A DNA stretch of 45,447 nt. Source: an uncultured Clostridium sp. (GTDB taxonomy: Bacteria > Bacillota > Clostridia > TANB77 > CAG-508). The DNA is taken from NCBI GenBank assembly GCA_900557045.1, contig USQY01000006.1:1-45447 (forward strand), read 5' to 3'. This document shows, piece after piece, positions 24,704 to 33,668 of this stretch (position 1 is the first letter of the stretch; every line of letters begins with the position of its first letter). The notes beneath the pieces were generated by a model that worked only from the letters and a program-made list of their open reading frames with translations, was not told the DNA's origin and made no database searches. The position numbers and the translations under genes were made by a program.

Positions 24704-26212
24704 ATGAGAACCAAGAATACATTAAAATCATTTATATACGGCGCATTTTTTACAGCGATAATAGCTATATTGGGCCTTGTAAAAACAAAAATTTTGCTAC
24801 AATGTTTAGGTGATGAATATGTTGGAATATATCAACTATTTTACCAAATTTATTTATATATATCTTTGGTAGATGGTGGATTATGTGCTGCAGTAACTTA
24901 TCAGTTATACAAACCTGTTAATGAAAATAATTATGAAGAAATTAATAGTATATTAAGTGGTGCTAAAAAATATTTTAACAGAATTGGACTATTTGTCATA
25001 ATTTTAGGCTTGCTATTATCTATTGAAATAATGTTTTTCATTAAAGAAACTACCATAAATGTAATGTATATTAGAGTTTGCTTTATTCTTTATATCATAT
25101 CAAGTGCTGTATCTTACTTCACTTATTCACATCAAATACTATATGAAGCTGAACAAAAATTATATAAAACAAGTAATTTTGATCAAATACTATCAATATT
25201 AGAAAGCGTAAGTGCAATTATAATTGCCAAATTGGGTGGTAAGCTATTAACAATTTTAATATCATTTGTTTTGCTAAGTGTTTTGAAAAATATTATTTTA
25301 GTTGTTATTTCTAGAAAAGAACATAAATTTTTAAAAAAGTCAGAGAACATAAATATGAGTTTTAAAAAAGATGCAAACAGCTTAATAATTAATAAAGTAA
25401 ACAACTTGATTATAGAAAATTCAAGCGTAATTATTATATCAAAATATCTAGGCTTAACTGCAATAGTTATTTACAATGCTTACAATCAAATTCTTACAAT
25501 GATTAAATTATTGATTATGAGATTTAATAGTGCATTAGTACCAAGTGTAGGAAACCTACTAGTTGCTGAAAAAGAAAAATCTAAAAAAATTTTTTATGAG
25601 TTGAATTCACTACTTTTTTATTTAGGTAGTATAATATCAGTTCCATTATTTTTTATGATCACACCTTTCATAAATCTTTGGTATGGTAAAGATTACACTT
25701 CTAATAATATAATATGCTTTTTATTTGTATGTTTGTTATATATCCAAATCGTAAAAATCCCACTTGATACCTTTATTAAAGCTTCAGGCGAATTTAAAAA
25801 AATTAAGAATTGTTCTGTATACCAAAGTATTGTATGTGTGGTACTTTCATTACTTTTGGTAAAAAAAATGGGAATGTCAGGTGTTCTAATAGCAACGTTA
25901 TTTGCGTTAATTACAGGTACATTTATTCATTTTCCACAAATCATATTTAAGAAGATAATCAATGATAAAGTTTTGAACTATTACATTTTATGGATAAAAT
26001 ACCTTATAGGAATATTAATAAATGTTACTATAGTATATTTTATTCAAAATATGATTAAAGCAAATTCATTTATTATGTGGTTTGTAAAAGGTGTTATAGT
26101 TTTTTTACTAAGTTTCATAGTAACTACAATATACTATTATTTAGTTAAAGAAACAGCATTTTTTGAAAGAATAAAATTTATGATAAATAGTAAAAGGAGG
26201 AATAAAAAATGA
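24704..26212 (+). CDS. Wzx-type polysaccharide flippase (MOP superfamily)
   Basis: 502 aa with twelve to fourteen membrane segments. The opening KSFIYGAFFTAIIAILGLVKTKILLQ is typical of the PST/Wzx branch: a membrane helix ending in a K-T-K-I-L-L-Q-type turn. Further marks are GDEYVGIYQLFYQI and a conserved mid-protein segment with YNAYNQIL. It flips the undecaprenyl-linked repeat unit to the outer face. GGAGG lies before the ATG. It overlaps the polymerase-like gene by four bases, which fits a Wzx/Wzy pair. Confidence 0.88.
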   Translation: MRTKNTLKSFIYGAFFTAIIAILGLVKTKILLQCLGDEYVGIYQLFYQIYLYISLVDGGLCAAVTYQLYKPVNENNYEEINSILSGAKKYFNRIGLFVIILGLLLSIEIMFFIKETTINVMYIRVCFILYIISSAVSYFTYSHQILYEAEQKLYKTSNFDQILSILESVSAIIIAKLGGKLLTILISFVLLSVLKNIILVVISRKEHKFLKKSENINMSFKKDANSLIINKVNNLIIENSSVIIISKYLGLTAIVIYNAYNQILTMIKLLIMRFNSALVPSVGNLLVAEKEKSKKIFYELNSLLFYLGSIISVPLFFMITPFINLWYGKDYTSNNIICFLFVCLLYIQIVKIPLDTFIKASGEFKKIKNCSVYQSIVCVVLSLLLVKKMGMSGVLIATLFALITGTFIHFPQIIFKKIINDKVLNYYILWIKYLIGILINVTIVYFIQNMIKANSFIMWFVKGVIVFLLSFIVTTIYYYLVKETAFFERIKFMINSKRRNKK

Positions 26213-29200
26213 AAATAGATTTTAAAAAAATAATTAAGGCATTAGTTATTACATCGCCAATTTTAGATCTTCTAATTTCATTATTAATTTACAAATACTC
26301 TTCATTTTCATTTATTGGAACTGCAATAAGAGGAGTGATTCTTTTATGTTTCATGATTTATGTTTTAATATTAAATAAAAACACAAATAAAAAAATATTT
26401 CACTATATGCTTATAGTTTTATGTTTTATTTTTATTTTCATGTTAAATAGAGTTTTAATATATCCAAATCTATTTAAGTCGGAATTAATCGCAATTATAA
26501 AAAGTATGTTTTTCCCTTTAATGTTATCATGTATGCTAATTGTAAATAAAAATGAAGATGACAATTCTATCCTATATTTTACAGGAATAATATATATGAT
26601 TTTACTTATTATACCGATGTTTACAGGCACTGGTATTTCATCATATTCCAATAGTAAAGCAGGAAATTTAGGATGGTTTTACTCTCCAAATGAAATAAGT
26701 TCAATTGTTAGCATGCTTTGCCCATTCATTTTAATAAAACCAATAAAAGAAAAAAACAACAACACTGTCAAATTGTTATATTCCATACTTGCTTTAGTTT
26801 ATGTGGTAACTATTTGCAATATTGGGACCAAAACACCTGTTATTGCAGCTATATTAACAATAACAGTTATGCTAATTATAAGCATTATTAAATGTTTTAA
26901 ACATAATAGTACAAGAAAAAATGAAATAGGAAATATAATAATATTAATAGTTTTAATTCTTACAACTTTAGGAACAGGTCTATTTAGTAATTTTTTAACA
27001 AATCTTGGTGTTCAAAATGATTTTTATAATGATGTAGTTAAAGGTAACGATAAAATTAAAAATAATACAACGAAAAATGATAACTCTATCCCTAGTAACA
27101 ACGGTAATTCTACACCTGGTAATAGTACATCTACTCCAAATGAAATTGTAAATGAACCTGATATTATTAAAAGTGATACTTCTATTGAAGATAATTATTA
27201 TAGTTTATTAAAAGATACATTTTATTACAATAGAGATTATGATTACAAATCAACACCATTTTTAAATATGATATTAAGTAGCAGAGACATATACTTAGTT
27301 AGAAAAATACAAAATCTTGACAATTACAAATTATATGATTATCTTTTCGGACTAGGTAAAAATCAAAGAATTGATAATGAGCTTAGCGATAAAAACATCG
27401 AAATTGATTTTTTAGATATACTTTTTAACTATGGAATAATAGGCTTTATAATTTATTTTAGTTTGCTTATTTGCGTAATATATTTTATACTAAAATACTT
27501 TATAAATAAGCCAAATAAAGTGTTCTCAAATTATAATTTACTAGAATTATACATTTCTATAGTTTTGATGATACTAATATCTTGTCTATCTGGCCATGTT
27601 TTAGGATCACCTTCAGTAGCTTTAATTTTATCTATTATAATATCTAAAGTTTATAATATGATATATTCAATACCTGATAGTAATACAAAAAATATTAGTG
27701 TTAAAGTGATAATAACGTATACATTAATATTATTGTTAGTTTCTGCAATTTCTTTGATAAATTATAAAATAATTAACAATAACATAGAACTTAATTTAAC
27801 ATTTGATGACGATTATAAAGTTACTTCTGATGAAAAAATAGAAAACATATTAGTAAAGCACGAAGTAGTAAATAGTGAATTTGCAAAAGACGTTCTAAAT
27901 ATATATTCCATAAAATTAGGAAATAAAGAAATTTTCAAATATTTAATAGTGGAAAGAACTTTTGAAAATAATATTACATATAAATATTTTACAGGAAAGA
28001 ACTTAACATTTGACAAAATTAATATAAACTTTGCTGTTAATAAATTATATGAAAACAATAAAAATTTTAAAGAATATGAAATAACAAAACCATATTCTTA
28101 TACAGTTGGACAAGATAAATTAACATTACCAAGTTTATATTCTTATGATGAAGATGATTCAATGTTGATTTATAAAACATATGTATATTCAATTTTATGT
28201 GAAGAATACAAAGACAACGACTACTCAATATTAAAAGAGTTTAGTAAAGAAGTAAATTACGATAACAATAAAAATAAAAACACTATTACTTTAGGTTCAA
28301 ATGAGTTTTTTGACCAATTAATAGTGGTATCAGAAAATAATTTGTTTGATAATGAACAAGAAATAGAAAAATATTCACAGTTAATAAATGAAGGAGAAAC
28401 AGGAGTTTGGGTGTCATATGATGGAAGATATTCAAAATTACCTTACTCAATTGAGCCATTTACCAAAGAGGGTTATGGAAGAAATGTTGGTGGATATAGT
28501 GAGAAAAAAATATTTACTGAATACGAGAATAACAATAATCAATTTTTCAAAACTATTATTTATAACTCATTACACACTTTAGATAAATATATGCCTAGAT
28601 ACAAAAATGGAGTATGGCTTACAGAATATACCTCAACTTGGTTGAAAAAAGATTATTATACTTACTCTCACTATTTTGATACTAGACATAATGATACTTT
28701 AGCTATATATTTCAAATTAATTAATAAAAACTTTAATAGTTCAACACTAAAAAAATGGGAACATGTATATACTAATTATATGGTGTATACATACAAAAAA
28801 TATGAATTCAATATATATGATAATTATGGAGTACTAGCACTTGACTATTATACAAACCATGAATATGATTTAAAAACTCATTCATCACTAAATCATCAGT
28901 TAGCAATAATAGATAGATTATTCCAAGAATATCTTGATAAAGATAAAGAAATATATAAAACCGTTGCAGAAAAATATCTTACCACAATCATAAATATAGG
29001 AGATAACTGGATAAAAGATAATAACGATTTATGGTATGAGATAAAACCTGATGGAACTATGAGTGGAGAAGATTATAGGCTTTTAACTCTAGAAGATTTA
29101 TTAGTTACACAATCTTACATTAAAAAAATATATGGAAAGAAAAATAATACAATAGATAAGTTGATAACATCAAAAGTGAAATTTTTACAAAGTATAAATT

Positions 29201-29256
29201 ATGGATTTACAGATTTTCTTACTAGAGAATTAAAAGAAGGTGATTACATTGAATAA
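26209..29256 (+). CDS. O-antigen polymerase/ligase-like membrane protein fused to a large extracellular toroid-like domain
   Basis: 1015 aa. Residues 1-~270 contain eight or so membrane segments with GWFYSPNEIS, as in Wzy/WaaL-type enzymes. A long exoplasmic loop follows, with an Asn/Ser/Thr/Pro-rich stretch at ~296-312 and ending in EIDFLDILFNYGIIG (from residue 398). Two to three more membrane segments reach ~470, and a last one spans ~500-520. Residues ~535-1015 are soluble and outside. Their second half (GVWLTEYTSTW, SHYFDTRH, THSSLNHQLAIIDRLF, then AEKYLTTI) resembles the alpha-toroid C-terminal domain of D-glucuronyl C5-epimerases, but only weakly. Polymerase joined to a polymer-modifying domain is the reading (inference). 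ATGA overlap with wzx. Confidence 0.7.
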   Translation: MKIDFKKIIKALVITSPILDLLISLLIYKYSSFSFIGTAIRGVILLCFMIYVLILNKNTNKKIFHYMLIVLCFIFIFMLNRVLIYPNLFKSELIAIIKSMFFPLMLSCMLIVNKNEDDNSILYFTGIIYMILLIIPMFTGTGISSYSNSKAGNLGWFYSPNEISSIVSMLCPFILIKPIKEKNNNTVKLLYSILALVYVVTICNIGTKTPVIAAILTITVMLIISIIKCFKHNSTRKNEIGNIIILIVLILTTLGTGLFSNFLTNLGVQNDFYNDVVKGNDKIKNNTTKNDNSIPSNNGNSTPGNSTSTPNEIVNEPDIIKSDTSIEDNYYSLLKDTFYYNRDYDYKSTPFLNMILSSRDIYLVRKIQNLDNYKLYDYLFGLGKNQRIDNELSDKNIEIDFLDILFNYGIIGFIIYFSLLICVIYFILKYFINKPNKVFSNYNLLELYISIVLMILISCLSGHVLGSPSVALILSIIISKVYNMIYSIPDSNTKNISVKVIITYTLILLLVSAISLINYKIINNNIELNLTFDDDYKVTSDEKIENILVKHEVVNSEFAKDVLNIYSIKLGNKEIFKYLIVERTFENNITYKYFTGKNLTFDKININFAVNKLYENNKNFKEYEITKPYSYTVGQDKLTLPSLYSYDEDDSMLIYKTYVYSILCEEYKDNDYSILKEFSKEVNYDNNKNKNTITLGSNEFFDQLIVVSENNLFDNEQEIEKYSQLINEGETGVWVSYDGRYSKLPYSIEPFTKEGYGRNVGGYSEKKIFTEYENNNNQFFKTIIYNSLHTLDKYMPRYKNGVWLTEYTSTWLKKDYYTYSHYFDTRHNDTLAIYFKLINKNFNSSTLKKWEHVYTNYMVYTYKKYEFNIYDNYGVLALDYYTNHEYDLKTHSSLNHQLAIIDRLFQEYLDKDKEIYKTVAEKYLTTIINIGDNWIKDNNDLWYEIKPDGTMSGEDYRLLTLEDLLVTQSYIKKIYGKKNNTIDKLITSKVKFLQSINYGFTDFLTRELKEGDYIE

Positions 29257-29971
29257 AGAAAACATATTAGGAATTGACGTTAATGTTACAACATATGAAG
29301 ATTTAAAATTATCTTTAATAAACAATATTGAAAAGAACGAGAAATCTTTTATAGTTGCAATTAATCCGGAAAAAATCCTTAAATCAAGAGAAGATAAAGA
29401 CTTAAAAGAATTACTAAATAAAGCAACTTATCAAATTCCAGATGGTATAGGAGTTATATACGCATCTAAATTGAAAAAAGGAAATATTAAATCAAGAATC
29501 ACTGGAATAGATTGTATGGATATGCTATGTAATCTTGCTGATGAAAAAGAATATAAAGTATTTCTTTACGGAGCAAAAAAAGAAGTAATAAGTAAAGCAA
29601 AAGAAAAACTTATTGAAAAATATAAGAATATTCAAATAGTTGGAACTATTGACGGCTACGAAAAAGACAATGATAAAATTATAAAGGAAATCAACAATAG
29701 TAAGGCAGATATCGTATTTGTTGCACTAGGTTCGCCTAAACAAGAGTATTGGATTACAGAAAATATGGATAAAACATGTGCGAAAGTTTTTCAAGGCGTA
29801 GGAGGCTCTTTTGATGTCATAAGTGGAAATATTAAAAGAGCACCTATGTGGGCACAAAAACATGGCTTTGAATGGCTATACAGATTAATTAAAGAACCTA
29901 AACGTATATTTAGACAAGCTAAATTAGTTAAATTTTTAGTATTAATCATATTTAGCAGAAAAAATAGTTGA
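29249..29971 (+). CDS. WecG/TagA/CpsF glycosyltransferase, copy 2
   Basis: 240 aa, GT26. AINPEKILKS replaces the usual ANTETF block, then IPDGIG with likely catalytic Asp65, SRITGID, VFLYGAKKEV, VALGSPKQEYWI, GVGGSFDVISGNIKRAP and EWLYRLIKEPKR. The PKQE-x-WI and GGSFDV wording is closer to WecG/CpsF than copy 1, suggesting a different sugar (for example ManNAcA) rather than simple redundancy. TTG at 29249 is preferred, with AGAAGG eight bases before it; GTG at 29240 touches that site. It overlaps the polymerase gene by eight bases, placing it in the Wzx/Wzy operon. Confidence 0.9.
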   Translation: MNKENILGIDVNVTTYEDLKLSLINNIEKNEKSFIVAINPEKILKSREDKDLKELLNKATYQIPDGIGVIYASKLKKGNIKSRITGIDCMDMLCNLADEKEYKVFLYGAKKEVISKAKEKLIEKYKNIQIVGTIDGYEKDNDKIIKEINNSKADIVFVALGSPKQEYWITENMDKTCAKVFQGVGGSFDVISGNIKRAPMWAQKHGFEWLYRLIKEPKRIFRQAKLVKFLVLIIFSRKNS

Positions 29972-29996
29972 AATAATTACTAGTATGTTTTATAAT
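29968..29996 (+). promoter_or_regulatory. Promoter of the UDP-HexNAc dehydrogenase gene
   Basis: TTGAAA (overlapping the preceding stop codon), 17-bp spacer, TATAAT. Confidence 0.7.
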
Positions 29997-30016
29997 TAAA
30001 TGGAGGATGTGAAGTT

Positions 30017-31222
30017 ATGAAGATTAATGTAGTAGGATTAGGATACATCGGTTTACCAACAGCTTTAACAATGGCTAATGCAGGTTTTACAGTTGTGGGA
30101 ACTGATTATAATAAAGGTTTGGTAGAAACACTTAATGCAGGAAAAGTTACATTTGAAGAAAAAGGATTGGTTGAACTATTTAATTCAGCAGTTTCTACAG
30201 GAAATATTTCATTTAGTAATGATTACCAAGAAGCAGAAGTATATATCGTTTCAGTACCAACGCCATATGATAAATTTTCTAAAAAAATAGATGCAAGCTA
30301 TGTTATAAACGCAGTAAAAGAAGTATTGAATGTTTGCAAAGATGAATCAATAATAGTTATAGAATCAACTATTTCACCAGGTACAATTGAAAAATACATT
30401 AAACCATTAGTAAATAAAAATGTTTACCTTGCTCACGCTCCAGAAAGAATTATTCCTGGAAATATGGTTTATGAATTAAAACACAATTCAAGAACTATTG
30501 GTGCAGATGATATGTTAGTTGGTGAAAAAATAGCCAATATTTACAGAAAAACAACCGATGGTGAAGTTGTAGTAACAACAATTAAAAATGCAGAAATGAC
30601 AAAAGTTGTAGAAAATACTTATCGTGCAGTAAATATAGCTTTAGCAAATGAATTAGCTAAAATTTGTAGCCATGATAATATGAATGTATATGAAATAATA
30701 AAAATATGCAATATGCATCCTAGAGTAAATATTTTAAATCCAGGTCCAGGAGTAGGCGGACACTGTATCTCAGTAGATCCATGGTTTTTAGTTGGTGATT
30801 ACCCAAGCTTAACAAAAGTAATTTGGGAATCAATGAAAGTTAATGATTCAATGCCAGAATTTGTTTTAAATAGGGTAAGTCAAATAATGGAAGAAAAAGG
30901 TATGACTGATTATAAAAGAGTTGGATTATATGGTTTAACATATAAGGAAAATGTTGATGACTTTAGAGAAAGCCCAACATTACAATTATTAGAAGCTCAA
31001 AAAAGACATTTAGCAGAGCCTTTAAAAGTATATGACCCTTATATAAAGAAAGATATAGTTAGTAATCAATATCATGATTTAAATCAATTTTTAAAAGATG
31101 TTGATTTAGTTATCATAATGGTAAAACATCAAGAAATAATTGATAACATGAATTTATTAGAAAATAAAGTAGTGTTTGACACACAAAATATATGTAATTT
31201 TAAGAACACTTACAAATTGTAG
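30017..31222 (+). CDS. wecC: UDP-N-acetyl-D-mannosamine dehydrogenase-like
   Basis: 401 aa. N-terminal Rossmann motif GLGYIGLPTA, the AHAPERIIPG block, and the active-site segment GPGVGGHCISVDPWF with Cys250. The VDPWF wording is that of WecC (UDP-ManNAc to UDP-ManNAcA) rather than UDP-glucose dehydrogenases, which read KDT/IP. Central dimer and C-terminal UDP-binding domains (GLTYKENVDDFRESP) are present. With MnaA two genes on, it completes UDP-GlcNAc to UDP-ManNAcA. GGAGG precedes the ATG. UDP-GlcNAc or UDP-Glc as substrate is a lesser possibility. Confidence 0.88.
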   Translation: MKINVVGLGYIGLPTALTMANAGFTVVGTDYNKGLVETLNAGKVTFEEKGLVELFNSAVSTGNISFSNDYQEAEVYIVSVPTPYDKFSKKIDASYVINAVKEVLNVCKDESIIVIESTISPGTIEKYIKPLVNKNVYLAHAPERIIPGNMVYELKHNSRTIGADDMLVGEKIANIYRKTTDGEVVVTTIKNAEMTKVVENTYRAVNIALANELAKICSHDNMNVYEIIKICNMHPRVNILNPGPGVGGHCISVDPWFLVGDYPSLTKVIWESMKVNDSMPEFVLNRVSQIMEEKGMTDYKRVGLYGLTYKENVDDFRESPTLQLLEAQKRHLAEPLKVYDPYIKKDIVSNQYHDLNQFLKDVDLVIIMVKHQEIIDNMNLLENKVVFDTQNICNFKNTYKL

Positions 31223-31234
31223 TGTTCTTTCTTA
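31203..31234 (+). terminator. Intrinsic terminator at the end of wecC
   Basis: AGAACACT (31203-31210) pairs with AGTGTTCT (31221-31228) and is followed by TTCTT. The stop codon lies at the base of the stem, so it may be leaky while ribosomes are present. Confidence 0.6.
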
Positions 31235-31258
31235 ATATATTAAACTAAAGGAGTAGTT

Positions 31259-32341
31259 ATGAAAAAAATAATTATATACATGTCTAGACTAAAACATGGC
31301 GGAATGGAAAAATCACTTATAGATTTTTTAAACATGTCTAACATATCAGAAAAAAATGATGTTTGTTTGTATTTGGGTTATACTATGGACAAAAACTTAA
31401 TTGAATTAATCCCAAAAAATATTAAGATAAAATTACTCGCAAAAAAATGGAACGTATTAGGAAAAATTATAGCCGGAATAAAGTTAACATTACTAAAAAT
31501 TAAATATACTATAGTTAAAGATGCATATGATGTTTCTATATGTTATACAAATCATCAAAAAATTTTCTCGGATTTAGCAAGACTAAGCAGTAAGAATAGC
31601 ATATTATTTGTCCATAGTGATGTTTCCAGATATTCAAGCAGCGAAATGGAAAAAATGAAGAAGAAGATCAAATATGATAAATTTAAAACAATCATATGTA
31701 ATTCAAATAAAAGTAAAAACGCTTTACAAAGTAAATATGAAAAAAAATTAAATATAAAAGTAATTCCAAATTATATAGATGGAGAAAACATTATTAAAAA
31801 ATCAAACGAAAAGGTAACAGAAGATGTATTTGATAAAAGAACTATTACATTTATAAATATAGCAAATCATGTTGAAGAGTTTAAAAATATTTCATTAATT
31901 ATTAACACAAGCGCAAAATTAAAAAATGACTATAATTTTAAAGTATTATTAATAGGTAGTGGAAAAGATACAGACTATTATAAAGAATTAATAAAAGAAT
32001 TCAAATTAGAAGATTATATCTTCATTTTAGGTACAAAATCTAATCCATATCCATATTTAAAAAATAGTGATTGCTTACTATTTACATCAAAATATGAAGG
32101 CTACGGCTTAGTTTTAAATGAAGCAAGAGTCCTTGGTGTACCAATAATTACAAGTAATTGTGGAGCAAGTGAAGAAATAGTAACAAAAGAATATGGTAAT
32201 ATATTTTATAAAGACTCTGAACTTGGAAAATTAATGGCAGATTTTATAAATAAACCTAATAAGAAAAAGACAACATTTGATTACAAGGAATTTAACAAAA
32301 TAATTACAAATGAATTTAAAAATATAATTGGTAAGGAGTAA
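31259..32341 (+). CDS. Glycosyltransferase family 4
   Basis: 360 aa, GT-B. The acceptor-side KHGGMEKSLIDFL motif is at residues 14-26; FVHSDV, NSNKSK and IPNYID mark the domain linker; FINIANHVEEFKN and LIGSGKDTDYY form the donor Rossmann domain; the E-x7-E motif is EGYGLVLNE, followed by CGASEEIV. It is the last gene with island-type codon use. AAAGGAG lies before the ATG, and mnaA follows only four bases after its stop. Sugar unknown. Confidence 0.87.
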   Translation: MKKIIIYMSRLKHGGMEKSLIDFLNMSNISEKNDVCLYLGYTMDKNLIELIPKNIKIKLLAKKWNVLGKIIAGIKLTLLKIKYTIVKDAYDVSICYTNHQKIFSDLARLSSKNSILFVHSDVSRYSSSEMEKMKKKIKYDKFKTIICNSNKSKNALQSKYEKKLNIKVIPNYIDGENIIKKSNEKVTEDVFDKRTITFINIANHVEEFKNISLIINTSAKLKNDYNFKVLLIGSGKDTDYYKELIKEFKLEDYIFILGTKSNPYPYLKNSDCLLFTSKYEGYGLVLNEARVLGVPIITSNCGASEEIVTKEYGNIFYKDSELGKLMADFINKPNKKKTTFDYKEFNKIITNEFKNIIGKE

Positions 32342-32345
32342 AATA

Positions 32346-33461
32346 ATGGAAAAAATTAAAGTAATGAGTATATTTGGAACAAGACCAGAAGCAATAAAAA
32401 TGGCTCCACTTGTTAAAGAATTAGAAAGAAGAAAAGAAATAGAAAGCATAGTCTGTGTAACAGCTCAGCATAGACAAATGCTAGACCAAGTTTTAGAAAC
32501 ATTTAATATTAAGCCTGACTATGACTTAAACATAATGAAACAAGGTCAATCTCTTAGTGAAATAACTTCACGTGCATTAACTGGCTTAGAAAGCGTTATA
32601 AAGGATGTAAAACCTGACATAGTTTTAGTCCATGGAGACACCACTACAACATTTGCTGGTGCCTTAGCAGCTTTCTATAATCAAGTAGCTATTGGACACG
32701 TTGAAGCAGGCCTTAGAACATATGATAAATATAGCCCATTTCCTGAAGAAATGAATAGACAGATGGTAGATTGTATGACAGATCTTTATTTTGCCCCAAC
32801 TACCGTCAGTAAAGAAAACCTTCTTAAAGAAGATATACAAGAAGAAAAAATATTTGTAACTGGTAACACTGCAATTGACGCGATGAGCACCACTGTTAAA
32901 AATGATTATACACACCCTGAGTTAGAATGGATTAAACCAAACGAAAAAATGATACTTTTAACAGCCCACAGAAGAGAAAATTTAGGCGAGCCAATGAGAC
33001 ACATTTTTAAGGCTATAAGAAGAATTGTAGACGAGTTTGATGATGTTAAGGTCATTTATCCAATACACTTAAATCCACTTGTTAGAAGCGTCGCAAATGA
33101 AGTGTTTGATGGTTGTGACAAAGTTAAACTAATTGAACCACTAGAAGTATTTGATTTTCATAATTTTCAAAACAAGTCTTACATAATTTTAACAGACTCA
33201 GGCGGTATCCAAGAAGAAGCACCGAGTTTAGGTAAGCCAGTACTAGTTTTAAGAGACACTACAGAAAGACCAGAAGGCATTTCTGCAGGCACTTTAAAAC
33301 TTGTTGGAACAGATGAAGAAACAATATATAACGAGACAAAGAAATTATTAACAGACAACAAAGAATACGAAAAAATGAGCCATGCATCTAATCCATATGG
33401 AGACGGACACGCTAGTGAAAGAATAGTAGATGCTATTATAAAATGGAAACAAAATAGTTAA
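32346..33461 (+). CDS. mnaA: UDP-N-acetylglucosamine 2-epimerase (non-hydrolysing)
   Basis: 371 aa, full length. Interconverts UDP-GlcNAc and UDP-ManNAc. FGTRPEAIKMAPLV opening, TAQHRQMLDQVL, VHGDTTTTFA, GHVEAGLRT, PEEMNR, TAHRRENLGEP, and DSGGIQEEAP-LGKPVL-RDTTERPEG near the C-terminus are all intact, including the catalytic Glu/His residues of those blocks. ATG at 32346 is preferred: AAGGAG ends six bases upstream and lies across the stop of the preceding gene. Codon use returns to the host type (more CTT, GTC, ACC), so this is probably the fixed right border of the island, serving both polymers. Confidence 0.95.
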   Translation: MEKIKVMSIFGTRPEAIKMAPLVKELERRKEIESIVCVTAQHRQMLDQVLETFNIKPDYDLNIMKQGQSLSEITSRALTGLESVIKDVKPDIVLVHGDTTTTFAGALAAFYNQVAIGHVEAGLRTYDKYSPFPEEMNRQMVDCMTDLYFAPTTVSKENLLKEDIQEEKIFVTGNTAIDAMSTTVKNDYTHPELEWIKPNEKMILLTAHRRENLGEPMRHIFKAIRRIVDEFDDVKVIYPIHLNPLVRSVANEVFDGCDKVKLIEPLEVFDFHNFQNKSYIILTDSGGIQEEAPSLGKPVLVLRDTTERPEGISAGTLKLVGTDEETIYNETKKLLTDNKEYEKMSHASNPYGDGHASERIVDAIIKWKQNS

Positions 33462-33480
33462 AACACGAAGGCATTTAAAG

Positions 33481-33510
33481 AAATCTTATGAAAAATGAGA
33501 TTTTTTTTAA
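33481..33510 (+). terminator. Intrinsic terminator after mnaA
   Basis: AAATCTTAT pairs with ATGAGATTT (one G-U) around a short A-rich loop, then a run of T. Confidence 0.8.
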
Positions 33511-33621
33511 TACAAAATTTTATAAATATATTTATTAAAACTATATTAGTATAGTATCAATTAACCTAAAATTATCAAAACAGTAGAATACAAAAAATTA
33601 TAGCATTTATCAAAGAATAAG

Positions 33622-33650
33622 TTGTAATTTTATTAAATAATCTGTATAAT
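33622..33650 (+). promoter_or_regulatory. Promoter of the LCP gene
   Basis: TTGTAA, 17-bp spacer, TATAAT; AGAGGCG ribosome site follows and ATG is at 33669. Confidence 0.7.
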
Positions 33651-33668
33651 TATACAAGAGGCGATAAA

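Noticed and set aside
28388..28582. Short plus-strand frame inside the Wzy-like gene
   Set aside because: Entirely within a clearly coding frame, with low-complexity composition; the GAAGGAGAA near its start belongs to Glu codons of the main frame.
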